Assembly (NCBI GenBank): GCA_902363335.1
Contig: CABIZV010000001.1
Location: 620,001 to 684,000, forward strand
Length of the DNA stretch: 64,000 nucleotides
Source: Enterobacteriaceae bacterium
GTDB taxonomy: Bacteria; Pseudomonadota; Gammaproteobacteria; Enterobacterales; Enterobacteriaceae
Direction: 5' to 3'
Numbering within the stretch: the first letter of the stretch is position 1; each line of letters starts with the position of its first letter. The position numbers and the translations under genes were made by a program. Positions 50,698 through 60,200 of the stretch are shown one piece after another. The notes under the pieces were generated by a model that saw only the letters and a list, made by a program, of their open reading frames with translations, searched no databases and was not told the origin of the DNA.

Positions 50698-52158
50698 TTA
50701 CGATGCGCTATATTGCGCTACGGTCGCCTTCGCGCCTTTGCTCAATAAAGACAGATAAGCATTTGTCACCTGCTCAACAAACTGAGCATTTTGCGGCAGA
50801 TCCTGACCAAAGATTGCTTCGATGGCCAGCAGCGCTTTCACGCGAGGCTCGCCCTCTTCGCTGCCCTGTACCGCCGCCTGAATCACCGGCAGCAGCGGAT
50901 CGCTGACTTCAATCTTATTGCCCTGCTCGTCTACGCCACCCACGTAACGCATCCAGCCAGCCACGCCCAGCGTCAGCAGTTTGAAACTGCTGTTATCAGC
51001 CAGGTGCCAGCGAACAGAGTCCAGCATACGCTGAGGCAATTTCTGGCTACCGTCCATCGCGATCTGCCAGGTACGGTGACGCAGCGCCGGGTTGGTATAA
51101 CGCGCGATTAACAGATCGGCATAGCGCGCCAGATCAACATTTTGCACTTTCAGGGTCGGCGCCTGCTCTTTAAGCATCAGGTCATGCGCAGCGCGGCGAT
51201 AGTTTTCGTCACCCATGCAGTCGTTGATGTGCTCATAGCCCGCCAGGTAGCCCAGATAAGCCAGGAAAGAGTGGCTGCCGTTTAGCATACGCAGCTTCAT
51301 TTCCTCAAATGGAATCACGTCGCTGACAAGCTCTGCACCCGCTTTTTCCCACGCAGGACGGCCAGCCACAAAGTTATCTTCGATAACCCACTGACGGAAC
51401 GGTTCGCAGGCCACGCCTGCCGGGTCGCGAACGCCGGTTAGCTGTTCAATTTTATCCAGCGTATCAGGCGTCACGGCCGGTACAATACGGTCGACCATGG
51501 TTGACGGGAACGTCACATGAGATTCAATCCAGTCCGCCAAGCCCGCGTCAACCGCACGCGCATAGGCGCAGACAACGTTGCGCATGACGTGACCGTTTTC
51601 CGGCATATTATCGCAGGACATCACGCTAAACGCTGGCAGACCGGCAGCTTTACGACGCGCCAGCGCTTCGACAACAACGCCCGGCGCAGATTTTGGCTGG
51701 TGTGGATTCTGGATATCTGCGGCGATTAAAGGATGGTCGAGCATCAGTTGGCCGCTTGCCGGAGAGTGGCAATAGCCTTTTTCGGTAATGGTCAGCGAAA
51801 CGATCGCCACCTGCGGTTCGCACATTTTGGCCAGTACGGTTTCCAGGCCATCGACCTGAGCGTGCAGCGCTTCGTTGACCACGCCGACCACGCGAGCAGT
51901 CCAGGCATCGGCCGACATTTCGGCTACGGTGTATAAATTGTCCTGATGATTCAGGTCGGCAATCTGCTGCTCACCGCCGATCAGGTTAACTTCGGTATAA
52001 CCCCAATCGCTGCCATGTTCTGCGGCGAGAATATCGGCATACACTGCCTGGTGAGCGCGATGGAACGCACCAAAGCCCAGGTGCACAATGCGTGACACCA
52101 GCTTGCTGCGATCGTAGGTTGGGAGAGTTGCCTTCGCGGTTAATAGCTTATTCTGCAT
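50698..52158 (-). CDS. ydfI: Mannitol dehydrogenase-family hexuronate reductase YdfI
   Basis: 486 residues, as in E. coli YdfI. Long-chain mannitol dehydrogenase family: VHLGFGAFHRAHQAVYADIL for NAD and KLRMLNGSHSFLAYLGYLAG with the catalytic lysine. It most resembles fructuronate reductases (UxuB), which reduce D-fructuronate to D-mannonate. In an operon with UxaC and RspA that is precisely the missing step. It is the last gene of the operon but has a 159-bp gap before it, with possible promoter motifs of its own. Confidence 0.9.
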   Translation of the reverse strand: MQNKLLTAKATLPTYDRSKLVSRIVHLGFGAFHRAHQAVYADILAAEHGSDWGYTEVNLIGGEQQIADLNHQDNLYTVAEMSADAWTARVVGVVNEALHAQVDGLETVLAKMCEPQVAIVSLTITEKGYCHSPASGQLMLDHPLIAADIQNPHQPKSAPGVVVEALARRKAAGLPAFSVMSCDNMPENGHVMRNVVCAYARAVDAGLADWIESHVTFPSTMVDRIVPAVTPDTLDKIEQLTGVRDPAGVACEPFRQWVIEDNFVAGRPAWEKAGAELVSDVIPFEEMKLRMLNGSHSFLAYLGYLAGYEHINDCMGDENYRRAAHDLMLKEQAPTLKVQNVDLARYADLLIARYTNPALRHRTWQIAMDGSQKLPQRMLDSVRWHLADNSSFKLLTLGVAGWMRYVGGVDEQGNKIEVSDPLLPVIQAAVQGSEEGEPRVKALLAIEAIFGQDLPQNAQFVEQVTNAYLSLLSKGAKATVAQYSAS

Positions 52159-52189
52159 CTTTTTGACTCACTGTAGAGAACGTTGATTG

Positions 52190-52198
52190 CCATACTAG
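52190..52198. promoter_or_regulatory. Motif shared with the rspA promoter
   Basis: CCATACTAG upstream of ydfI repeats the CCATACAAG found upstream of rspA at 56611-56619. Both may be RspR half-sites; evidence is slight. Confidence 0.25.
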
Positions 52199-52317
52199 AT
52201 TAACGAGTTCATCAAGAGAGATTTTGATTTGCATTAATTTATACGCAATTGGTATGACATGATTTTTGAGTTGTGTGACAACATAGACATAAATGCGCTA
52301 TGTTGTCACCGTCTGGC

Positions 52318-53859
52318 TTAGAGCACCCGCGCTGGGCGAGTCAATTTGGCATTTTCAGCCTGCGGTTCATTCCACAGATCGTCGTAGGAATAGCCGGTCA
52401 GGTCTTCAACAATATGGCGCGCTTGCGGCGTCACATCCAGCTTTGACCCATGCGCTTTCAAACGCTCGACTTCATCAACAAAAATTCTGTGCGTCTGCTT
52501 GTTCAGGTGGAACGTCACCGCTTGCCAAAGTGCAATCAACAGTAGAGCGGATGTACCGATAAACAGCATCATGGCAATGGTGTTGACCGCGCTTTCCGGC
52601 TGAACCAGGCTGCCTTTAACGAACCCGCCTTCCTGTAGCATTACGCCGACTGCGAAAGTCGCAATGGCCACGGTGGTTTTACGGGAGAATGTCATCACTG
52701 CCGCAAACAGCCCTTCACGACGCTGACGCGTGATCATCTCATCAATATCTGGAATGAATGGGAAAACGTTCCATGGGGTAAACTCCAGCACACAGCGCCC
52801 TACCTGATACACCGCTGCCAGCACCACCAGGATAGTCACTTTATTATCCGTCGGGAACTGATAAACCATGAACAGACCCGCCAGACACAGCAACATCAAG
52901 GTATAAGCAAAGACATACAGACGAGATGGGCCGTATTTAATAATCGCCACCCCGGCCAACAGCGTCACCGGCAGACCGACAATACTCATTGACAACAAGG
53001 TGCCGGACAGCGATGAAGAAACATTGAGGCAGTACACGCAGAAGAAAACAAATACCGTGTTGTAGACATCTTTCGCCGTAAAGGAGAACAGATAAATCGC
53101 CAGGTGTTTTCTGAACGCACGTACTTTCAGCGTAGAGTAATACTCCTTGAACAATTTACCGACCATCGCCACCTTCTCCAGCAATGAGGTCGGCTTACGA
53201 TCGCGCTCAAGCTCAGCCTGCATTTCTGGCGTCAATTCGCGCTCCCAGGTCACTTTCCAGGAAATGAATACGCACAGCATAAAGATAACTGAGAAGACGA
53301 CGCCATTAATAAAGTAGGCGTGCGGATCATGCTCACCGAAGTGGCTGATTAAAAGCCCTGGAATAAAGGTCGCCAGGAACGTGCCGGATGCGGACAGGAA
53401 CATACGACAGGTAGACAGTTTGGTACGTGAGTTAAAGTCTTTGGTCATTTCAGATGGCAGCGTTTCCCATGGGATCAACACCATTGCGGCAATGATTTCA
53501 AAGGCCAGATACACCGCCAGATAGAACCAGAAACTCATACCGGTTATCCACAACAGGGTGTACACCAGCATTAATGGCGCGCCAATCAATAAGAAGAAGC
53601 GACGACGGCCAAAGCGCTTACCGAGCGCATTTTTATAGAAATGGTCGGTAAAACTGCCCATAAACAGGCTGACAATAGCATCAACAATACGGGCAATTGC
53701 CACAATAGAGGCCGCTTCTACCGGGGATAAACCGACAAAAGTTGTGTAAAAGAATAATAGCCAGGCGCCGATAACGGTAAAAGCACCGCCACCCATAATA
53801 TCCGTTAAGCCATAGCCAATACTGACGGGAATTGTTATTTTTCTATTAGTACGAGACAT
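52318..53859 (-). CDS. GPH-family sugar/hexuronide:cation symporter
   Basis: 513 residues with twelve hydrophobic segments and a hydrophilic C-terminal tail. Glycoside-pentoside-hexuronide family features are GYGLTDIMGGGAFTVIGAWL in TM1 and KRFGRRRFFLLIGAP in the loop 2-3. It replaces ydfJ of E. coli at this locus. Import of D-glucuronate or a glucuronide is expected from the enzymes around it. It starts 26 bp after uxaC. Confidence 0.85.
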   Translation of the reverse strand: MSRTNRKITIPVSIGYGLTDIMGGGAFTVIGAWLLFFYTTFVGLSPVEAASIVAIARIVDAIVSLFMGSFTDHFYKNALGKRFGRRRFFLLIGAPLMLVYTLLWITGMSFWFYLAVYLAFEIIAAMVLIPWETLPSEMTKDFNSRTKLSTCRMFLSASGTFLATFIPGLLISHFGEHDPHAYFINGVVFSVIFMLCVFISWKVTWERELTPEMQAELERDRKPTSLLEKVAMVGKLFKEYYSTLKVRAFRKHLAIYLFSFTAKDVYNTVFVFFCVYCLNVSSSLSGTLLSMSIVGLPVTLLAGVAIIKYGPSRLYVFAYTLMLLCLAGLFMVYQFPTDNKVTILVVLAAVYQVGRCVLEFTPWNVFPFIPDIDEMITRQRREGLFAAVMTFSRKTTVAIATFAVGVMLQEGGFVKGSLVQPESAVNTIAMMLFIGTSALLLIALWQAVTFHLNKQTHRIFVDEVERLKAHGSKLDVTPQARHIVEDLTGYSYDDLWNEPQAENAKLTRPARVL

Positions 53860-53885
53860 GTTCTACCCTCATTTAAGGAAGGACG

Positions 53886-55292
53886 TTAGAATCTAAAATA
53901 ATTAACCGCATTATCGTGACAAATGTTTCTAACCATCCGCGTTAAAATCCTGTTGTTATCAGGAAGTTCACCACGGTCAACCCAACCGCCAATTAAATTA
54001 CAAAGGATCCGGCGGAAATAATCATGACGGGTATAGGACACCAGGCTGCGTGAATCCGTGAGCATGCCGACGAAATGCATTAATAATCCTTGGTCCGCCA
54101 GACTGTTTAACTGATTTTCCATGCCGCGACGGGTGTCGTTAAACCACCAGCCTGAGCCAAACTGCATTGGCGATTTCACGCCATCATTTGCCGATTGGAA
54201 ATTGGCAATCGTGGTGGCGACAATATCGTTATAGCTACCGTTGAGGTTATAAAGAATCGTCTTCGGTAAGCCGTCGACCTGCGCCATGGCATCGAGCAAC
54301 TGATTTAAGCCCGCGGCAAGATTGCTTTGATCGGCAATTGAGTCAAAACCGGTATTAATGCCGAGCTTATGCAGCATCTTGCTGTTATTACTGCGAATAG
54401 CACCAAAGTGTATTTGCATCGCCCAGCCGCGCGCCTTGTACTCTTTCGCCAGCATCACAAACATCGCGCTATGGAGCTGTGCGGTTTCGTGTGCCGTCAG
54501 AGCTTCACCGCCTGCTTTACGGCAGAATAGCGCATTGATGGTTTGTGCTGAGGCAGCCTGATATTCAATGCTGACCGGGCCGTGATCCGAGATGCGACAT
54601 CCCACTTCATGGAACCAGTCAATACGCTGGGCCAGCGCTTGTGAAAACTCACTAAATGAGCCAATTTTCTGATGAGTTAACTGTGCGAGCTTGACCACGA
54701 AGTTCGCAAAATCGGCGGCGCTTTCAGCAAAAATATCGTCCGGACGGAACGTCGGCAATACTTTGGTTTCAAAGCTCGGGTCTTGTTGTAATAAACGATG
54801 GTATTCCAGAGAATCCAACGGTGCATCGGTGGTACAAATGACTTCGACGTTTGAACGCGAAATTAAACGCCGCGGTTTAAAATCATCACCTGCCATTTGT
54901 TGGTTACAGAACTGCATAATTTCCTGCCAGTTTTCGGTACTGAGCATTTCATTGCAGGAAAAATATTTATTCAGCTCCAGATGTGTCCAGTGATAAAGCG
55001 GATTACCAAATGACGCCTCTACCGTTTCAGCCCATGCTTTAAATTTTTCTTCCGCGCTGGCTTCACCGGTAATAAAATATTCATCAATACCGTTAGCACG
55101 CATCGCCCGCCATTTATAATGATCGCTCGCCAGCCAAAGCTGGGTGATATTTTCAATGGGTTTATTCTCGTAAATTTCTTTGGCGTCAAGATGACAGTGA
55201 TAGTCGATGATCGGTAATTGGGCTGCAACTTCTTTATATAACCGAACACCGACTTCACTATCGATCATAAAACGATCGTTAATGAAGTCCAT
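53886..55292 (-). CDS. uxaC: Glucuronate isomerase (UxaC family), operon copy
   Basis: 468 residues (E. coli UxaC 470). Isomerises D-glucuronate to D-fructuronate and D-galacturonate to D-tagaturonate. The amidohydrolase-like barrel shows IIDYHCHLDAKEI for metal, and WAMQIHFGAIRSNN and HDYFRRILCNLIG as family blocks. K-12 has no uxaC in the rsp locus; its copy is with uxaA. This is probably a second copy specialised for this operon. Confidence 0.9.
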   Translation of the reverse strand: MDFINDRFMIDSEVGVRLYKEVAAQLPIIDYHCHLDAKEIYENKPIENITQLWLASDHYKWRAMRANGIDEYFITGEASAEEKFKAWAETVEASFGNPLYHWTHLELNKYFSCNEMLSTENWQEIMQFCNQQMAGDDFKPRRLISRSNVEVICTTDAPLDSLEYHRLLQQDPSFETKVLPTFRPDDIFAESAADFANFVVKLAQLTHQKIGSFSEFSQALAQRIDWFHEVGCRISDHGPVSIEYQAASAQTINALFCRKAGGEALTAHETAQLHSAMFVMLAKEYKARGWAMQIHFGAIRSNNSKMLHKLGINTGFDSIADQSNLAAGLNQLLDAMAQVDGLPKTILYNLNGSYNDIVATTIANFQSANDGVKSPMQFGSGWWFNDTRRGMENQLNSLADQGLLMHFVGMLTDSRSLVSYTRHDYFRRILCNLIGGWVDRGELPDNNRILTRMVRNICHDNAVNYFRF

Positions 55293-55339
55293 GTTATTTC
55301 TCTTTTAGTAATAAAGGTGGCTTTAATAAAAATGAGTGA

Positions 55340-56554
55340 TTACCAGTTCCACAGCGTGCCGTCTTCCAGACGCGCTACGGGCAGATATGCCGGATCGTAC
55401 GGATATTTTGCAGCCAGTTTTTCGTCAAACTCGATGCCTAAGCCCGGTTTATCGCCTGGGTGCATATAGCCGTTATCAAAGGTCCAGTTGTGTGGGAACA
55501 CTTCCAGCATTTGCTCGGAGTAACCCATATATTCCTGAACACCAAAGTTCGGTACCCACAGGTCGAAGTGCAGCGCCGCCGCCATGCATACCGGTGACAG
55601 ATCCGATGGGCCGTGAGAACCCGTGCGAACCTGGTAAAGCGAGGCAAAATCGGCAATACGGCGCATTCCGGTGATGCCACCAGCGTGGGTAATGGTGGTG
55701 CGAATATAATCAATCAACTGCTCTTCAATCAGCTGCTTACAATCCCAGATGCTGTTGAACACTTCACCCACGGCAATTGGGGTCACGGTGTGCTGACGAA
55801 TCAGACGGAAGCACTCCTGGTTTTCCGCAGGCGTAGGATCTTCCATCCAGAACAGACGGTATTGTTCAATACTCTTACCAAAGCGCGCCGCTTCGATTGG
55901 CGTCAGACGGTGGTGCATGTCGTGCAGCAGATGTTCATTGAAGCCGAACTGGTTGCGAACCGCATCGAACAGTTTTGGCGTGAAGTCGAGGTATTTTTCA
56001 GTCGACCACAGCTGTTCTTCTGGCCACTGCCCTTTGGTGGCAGGCTCATACGCCAGACCTTTGCCTTTCGACATGCCGTAGGTGGTTTTCATGCCCGGCA
56101 CGCCGCACTGGACGCGAATGGCTTTAAAGCCCATTTCCTGATGACGCGCATAATCTTCCAGCACTTCATCAATGGTGCGACCGGTGGTGTGGCAGTAAAC
56201 CATCACGCCTTCACGAGACGCCCCGCCCAGGAGCTGATACAGCGGCATGTTGGCCGCTTTGGCCTTGATATCCCACAGCGCCATATCGATGGCAGAGATT
56301 GCGGACATGGTTACCGGGCCACGACGCCAGTAAGCCCCTTTATAAAAGAACTGCCAGATATCTTCGATACGATGCGCATCACGTCCCAGCAACTGCGGGC
56401 ACAGGTGATCCTTTAGGTAGGAGGCAACAGAAAGTTCGCGACCGTTTAACGTAGCGTCACCGTAGCCGACCAATCCACTGTCGGTGGTAATTTTCAGCGT
56501 GACAAAGTTACGGCCAGGACAGGTTACAAAAACCTCAGCACCCACAATTTTCAT
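55340..56554 (-). CDS. rspA: D-mannonate dehydratase (ManD) RspA
   Basis: 404 residues, matching E. coli RspA end to end. Enolase superfamily: N-terminal capping domain, then the barrel with metal ligands in DEHLL-like GFNEHLLHDMHH, FWMEDPTPAE and AVGEVFNS, and the ManD acid/base residues (RVQCGVPG region and TRTGSHGPSD type loop). It dehydrates D-mannonate to 2-keto-3-deoxygluconate, although activity of E. coli RspA is low or debated. It is the first gene of the minus-strand operon. RspB, its partner in E. coli, is absent here. Confidence 0.93.
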   Translation of the reverse strand: MKIVGAEVFVTCPGRNFVTLKITTDSGLVGYGDATLNGRELSVASYLKDHLCPQLLGRDAHRIEDIWQFFYKGAYWRRGPVTMSAISAIDMALWDIKAKAANMPLYQLLGGASREGVMVYCHTTGRTIDEVLEDYARHQEMGFKAIRVQCGVPGMKTTYGMSKGKGLAYEPATKGQWPEEQLWSTEKYLDFTPKLFDAVRNQFGFNEHLLHDMHHRLTPIEAARFGKSIEQYRLFWMEDPTPAENQECFRLIRQHTVTPIAVGEVFNSIWDCKQLIEEQLIDYIRTTITHAGGITGMRRIADFASLYQVRTGSHGPSDLSPVCMAAALHFDLWVPNFGVQEYMGYSEQMLEVFPHNWTFDNGYMHPGDKPGLGIEFDEKLAAKYPYDPAYLPVARLEDGTLWNW

Positions 56555-57204
56555 TCTTAATCCTTACATCTCATCGGTTAGTTGGACGAAACTTACGCCC
56601 GAGATAACTACCATACAAGTATAATTGTTGAATTTTACCGGGTAGGATCACAAAAAAGTAAGATCCGACCAGACCTGAACAGGTCATTTCATGCTGCGCG
56701 GACTGGCATTGACGTTACGCGGAAATGACTTTGTAGGCATGGTGGGTGCCGTTTATTGCGCACATAAATACGCGGGGCATTCCCAGCGGAAAGTTCGGGC
56801 TGGCGATGGGATTCATTATGATGCCACTGGTGCAGTGGTCTGATGGAGAGGATACTAATGCCCCCTTCTCAATCGAATAAAGTGGGCGATATTTATTGAT
56901 ATATTAGGTATATTATTCGCACGCAGAATAATATCACCCTACCAATACAATAAGGGTTAAAACAATATCCTCACATTATAACCCCCCCCAAAAAAACCAA
57001 CATACTCCATGCTTAGAATTAGAAATTCTTCATTATTTCTTAATTAAAATTAATTACCCCTCACATCTCACCAGTCATTACTATGGCCAACATATAATAT
57101 CATAAAGACGACAGATCCCGCCTCGCTATTCAAATAATTAAATATCCATATGCATAGAGATATTTGATTATTTATGCATTTAAAATAGATAAAGGATATT
57201 AATC
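56555..57204. other. Gene-free region between rspA and the autotransporter
   Basis: 650 bp. Next to rspA lies its promoter region with CCATACAAG at 56611-56619. At about 56765-56881 a frame without start reads GIPSGKFGLAMGFIMMPLVQ and ends TAA, a possible gene remnant. From 56880 to 57204 the DNA is strongly AT-rich, and a 14-bp inverted repeat (one mismatch) AATAATTAAATATC / GATATTTGATTATT lies at 57133-57172, just before the autotransporter, as expected of an H-NS-silenced leader. Confidence 0.55.
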
Positions 57205-60200
57205 ATGAAAAAGGGAAAACGGTTTCTTTCAATCTGCATTACCCTCGCATTAGGAAGTAGCAACGTCTATGCCGAAGAGTTAAGCACTCCCGACAGCCTG
57301 TGTCAGAAGGACACTAGTGAACTCAATAAAACACAAAAAGATCGACAGTCAAAAGAGTGTCAGCCGCAAAGTGAAGACTTAACCGATAACAATTGGGGAT
57401 GGGCATTGAGCGGCATTGCCGCACTGACCGCCGGTGTCGCTATCGCGATTGATAATAATGGTAGCGGGAGCTTTCATCATCATAACTCATCGTCAAATAA
57501 CGACGGCGACGACGTTACCCCGCCCGATGATGGCGGAAATGTGACTCCGCCTGACGACGATGGAGGTATCACACCACCGGACACCGGTATCACTCAGTAC
57601 AATAATAACGTGACCCTTGACCGTGGTGCTAAAACGCTGACTTTCGGCGTCGTCACCCTCGACGAGCAGAGCTGGAACGACGTCACGTTCAGCTACGTTC
57701 AGGACGGAGATAACTATATCCTCACCGCCCCAGATGGCCGCACGCTGGTTATCAACAAAAAATATGTCACCAGCGATGATAATGCGGTGATGGAAGGAAC
57801 GCAGGGCAGCACCGGTTATTACTGGAAGTACGACAGCCAGGGGAAATTCTGGTTCGCTTCCGATGGCACCACCGTAATCAGCGGTGACGGGCAAAGCAAT
57901 TCGATTGACAACGACAGTATTGTTGCCGGAAAAGGCAGCATCGGCACGCTGATTTCGGGTGACGATACGCAAAACACCCTGAACGGTGATATTAGCGCCA
58001 GCGACGGCGCCACCGGCGCGGTAATCAGCGGCGACAATACCACTACCACCGTAAACGGCGATATTTACGCCTCCGGCGGCGCCACCGGGCTGTACGTTTC
58101 CGGTAACGACGCCGCTGTGAGCAATAACGGCTCAATCACCGCCGTGGACCTAAACTCGGTTGGCGTGGCGATCGCCGGGGCGAACGCCAGCTTCAGCAAT
58201 AGCGGCACGATTGACAGCAGTCTGGACGGCACCGGCGTCAGCATCAGCGGCGACGATGCCACCGTCATGCTGGACGGCACGGTCAATGTCCATGGCGCGA
58301 AAGCGGAAGATGGATCGTATCCGGGGGCGACCGGCGTCAGCATTACCGGGGACCGCAGCACCACCACCATCACTGGCGATATGGCGCTGACGGCGACAGA
58401 GGCGGAGAGCGCATCGACAGGGACGTTGACGGGCCTGTCCGTTACCGGCAACGACAATAACGTCACGCTCAACGGAGCGCTGGCGATCAACTCGGAAACT
58501 TCCTATTTCACCACCGAAGGTATTTCCGTTAGCGGCAGCGGTAATAATGTACAGGTCAACGGCGGCGTGGATCTTAATACAACTCAGTCTGACGTGAGCG
58601 AAAGCCACCTTAACACTGCGATCAACGTAACGGGAGACAACACCGTCAGTATCAGCGGCAGCTCTTCAGTCAATATGAAGAACGCTCAAGGGACTGTAGT
58701 CATGCTGGCAAACGTGGCCGACGGCGGTACGCTGCGCCTGAATGCCGATTCTATTCTGGATATCACCCTTTCGCCTGTAACCAGCTCTCGTTTCAATGTT
58801 TATGGCATTATTACTGCAACAGGAAACGGCAGTACCATTGATAACCAGGGGATCATTAACCTTTCCGGTAATACGACCATCGCGACTGCGTATGACGGGG
58901 CTACCATCAGCAATAGCGGTACGATAAACGAATTATCACCATCACAGTCAGATTTTGTACAATCTGACCTGCTTGTGGCCGGTCAGGGCGGCGTTGCCCG
59001 CAACAGTAAGGGCGGCACAATAAATATCACGTCTGAAGGCACACCTTATTACCATGGGGGAGCAAACATCTTTCCTGTGAGGTGGTATGGTGATACTTCA
59101 TATGCCATGCTGGCGACGAACTACGGGCAAGTGGAGAACCAGGACGGCGCGACCATTAACCTTAACGGCGCGGGCCTCTATGGCGTGGCGGCGTCACAGG
59201 GTACCGCCAGTAACGCCGGCACCATTAACGTTGACGGTTTCATCCCCACCGTCGATGAAAACGGCAACATTACGGGCAAAACCTTCTGGCAGTACAACGA
59301 TCTGGCCACTATCAGCGCCGGAGTGGTAGTCGGCTCCACCGACAGAGGTTATGGCGACGCAAGCGGTCTCAACACCGGCACCATCAACGTCAACAATGAA
59401 GGCTTCGGGATGCTGGCGCTCAGTGGCGGCACCGTCACCAACCAGGGCACCATCAACCTGACCGCCGATGACGGCGTTACCGCTTCTGCCAGCAATCAGC
59501 TTATCGGCATGGGCGTTATCAACGGTGGCATGGCCATCAACGACCAGACCGGGGTGATTAACATCAATGCCGACTACGGCCAGGCGTTCTATAACGACGG
59601 TTCCGGCGTCATTCTTAACTACGGGCAGATTAACCTCAACGGCAGCGAACTGGCTGATGACGACAGCCATATGGGCTCGCAGCCCACCAATGAATATCTT
59701 CTGCCGGACATCATCACCTCCGCCGGGCAGACCCAGACGCTGGATTCCGCAACCGGTTTTGCCAGCTTAACGACAGGCGGCGCCAACTACGGCAACGTCA
59801 CGCTCAACGGCGACCTGCGAGCGCTCTACTGGCTGTGGAACGAGGGCGCCGACAGCGTACTGAACGTCAACGGCGATATCACCGTCGCTCAGGGGCTGGA
59901 AAACCAGGGCTCACTGACGGCGGATACAATTACCACCGCGAGCAACGTCTATAACCGCGCCGGGGCCACCATGAGCGTGGATACCCTGTCAGCGCCGCAG
60001 TTCTTCAATGAGGGCGACTTCAGCGGAACGGTGACCACCGGCGGCAGCTACACCAGCAACCTGGTCAACAGCGGCACCATGAGCGTCACGCAGGACGGCA
60101 ACGCCGTGTTCAGCGGCACCGCCAGTATCTACAACCAGGCCGGGGCCACCATCACCAACAGCGCGCAGGCGGTGACCGGCGGCGAAAACACGCTCATTCA

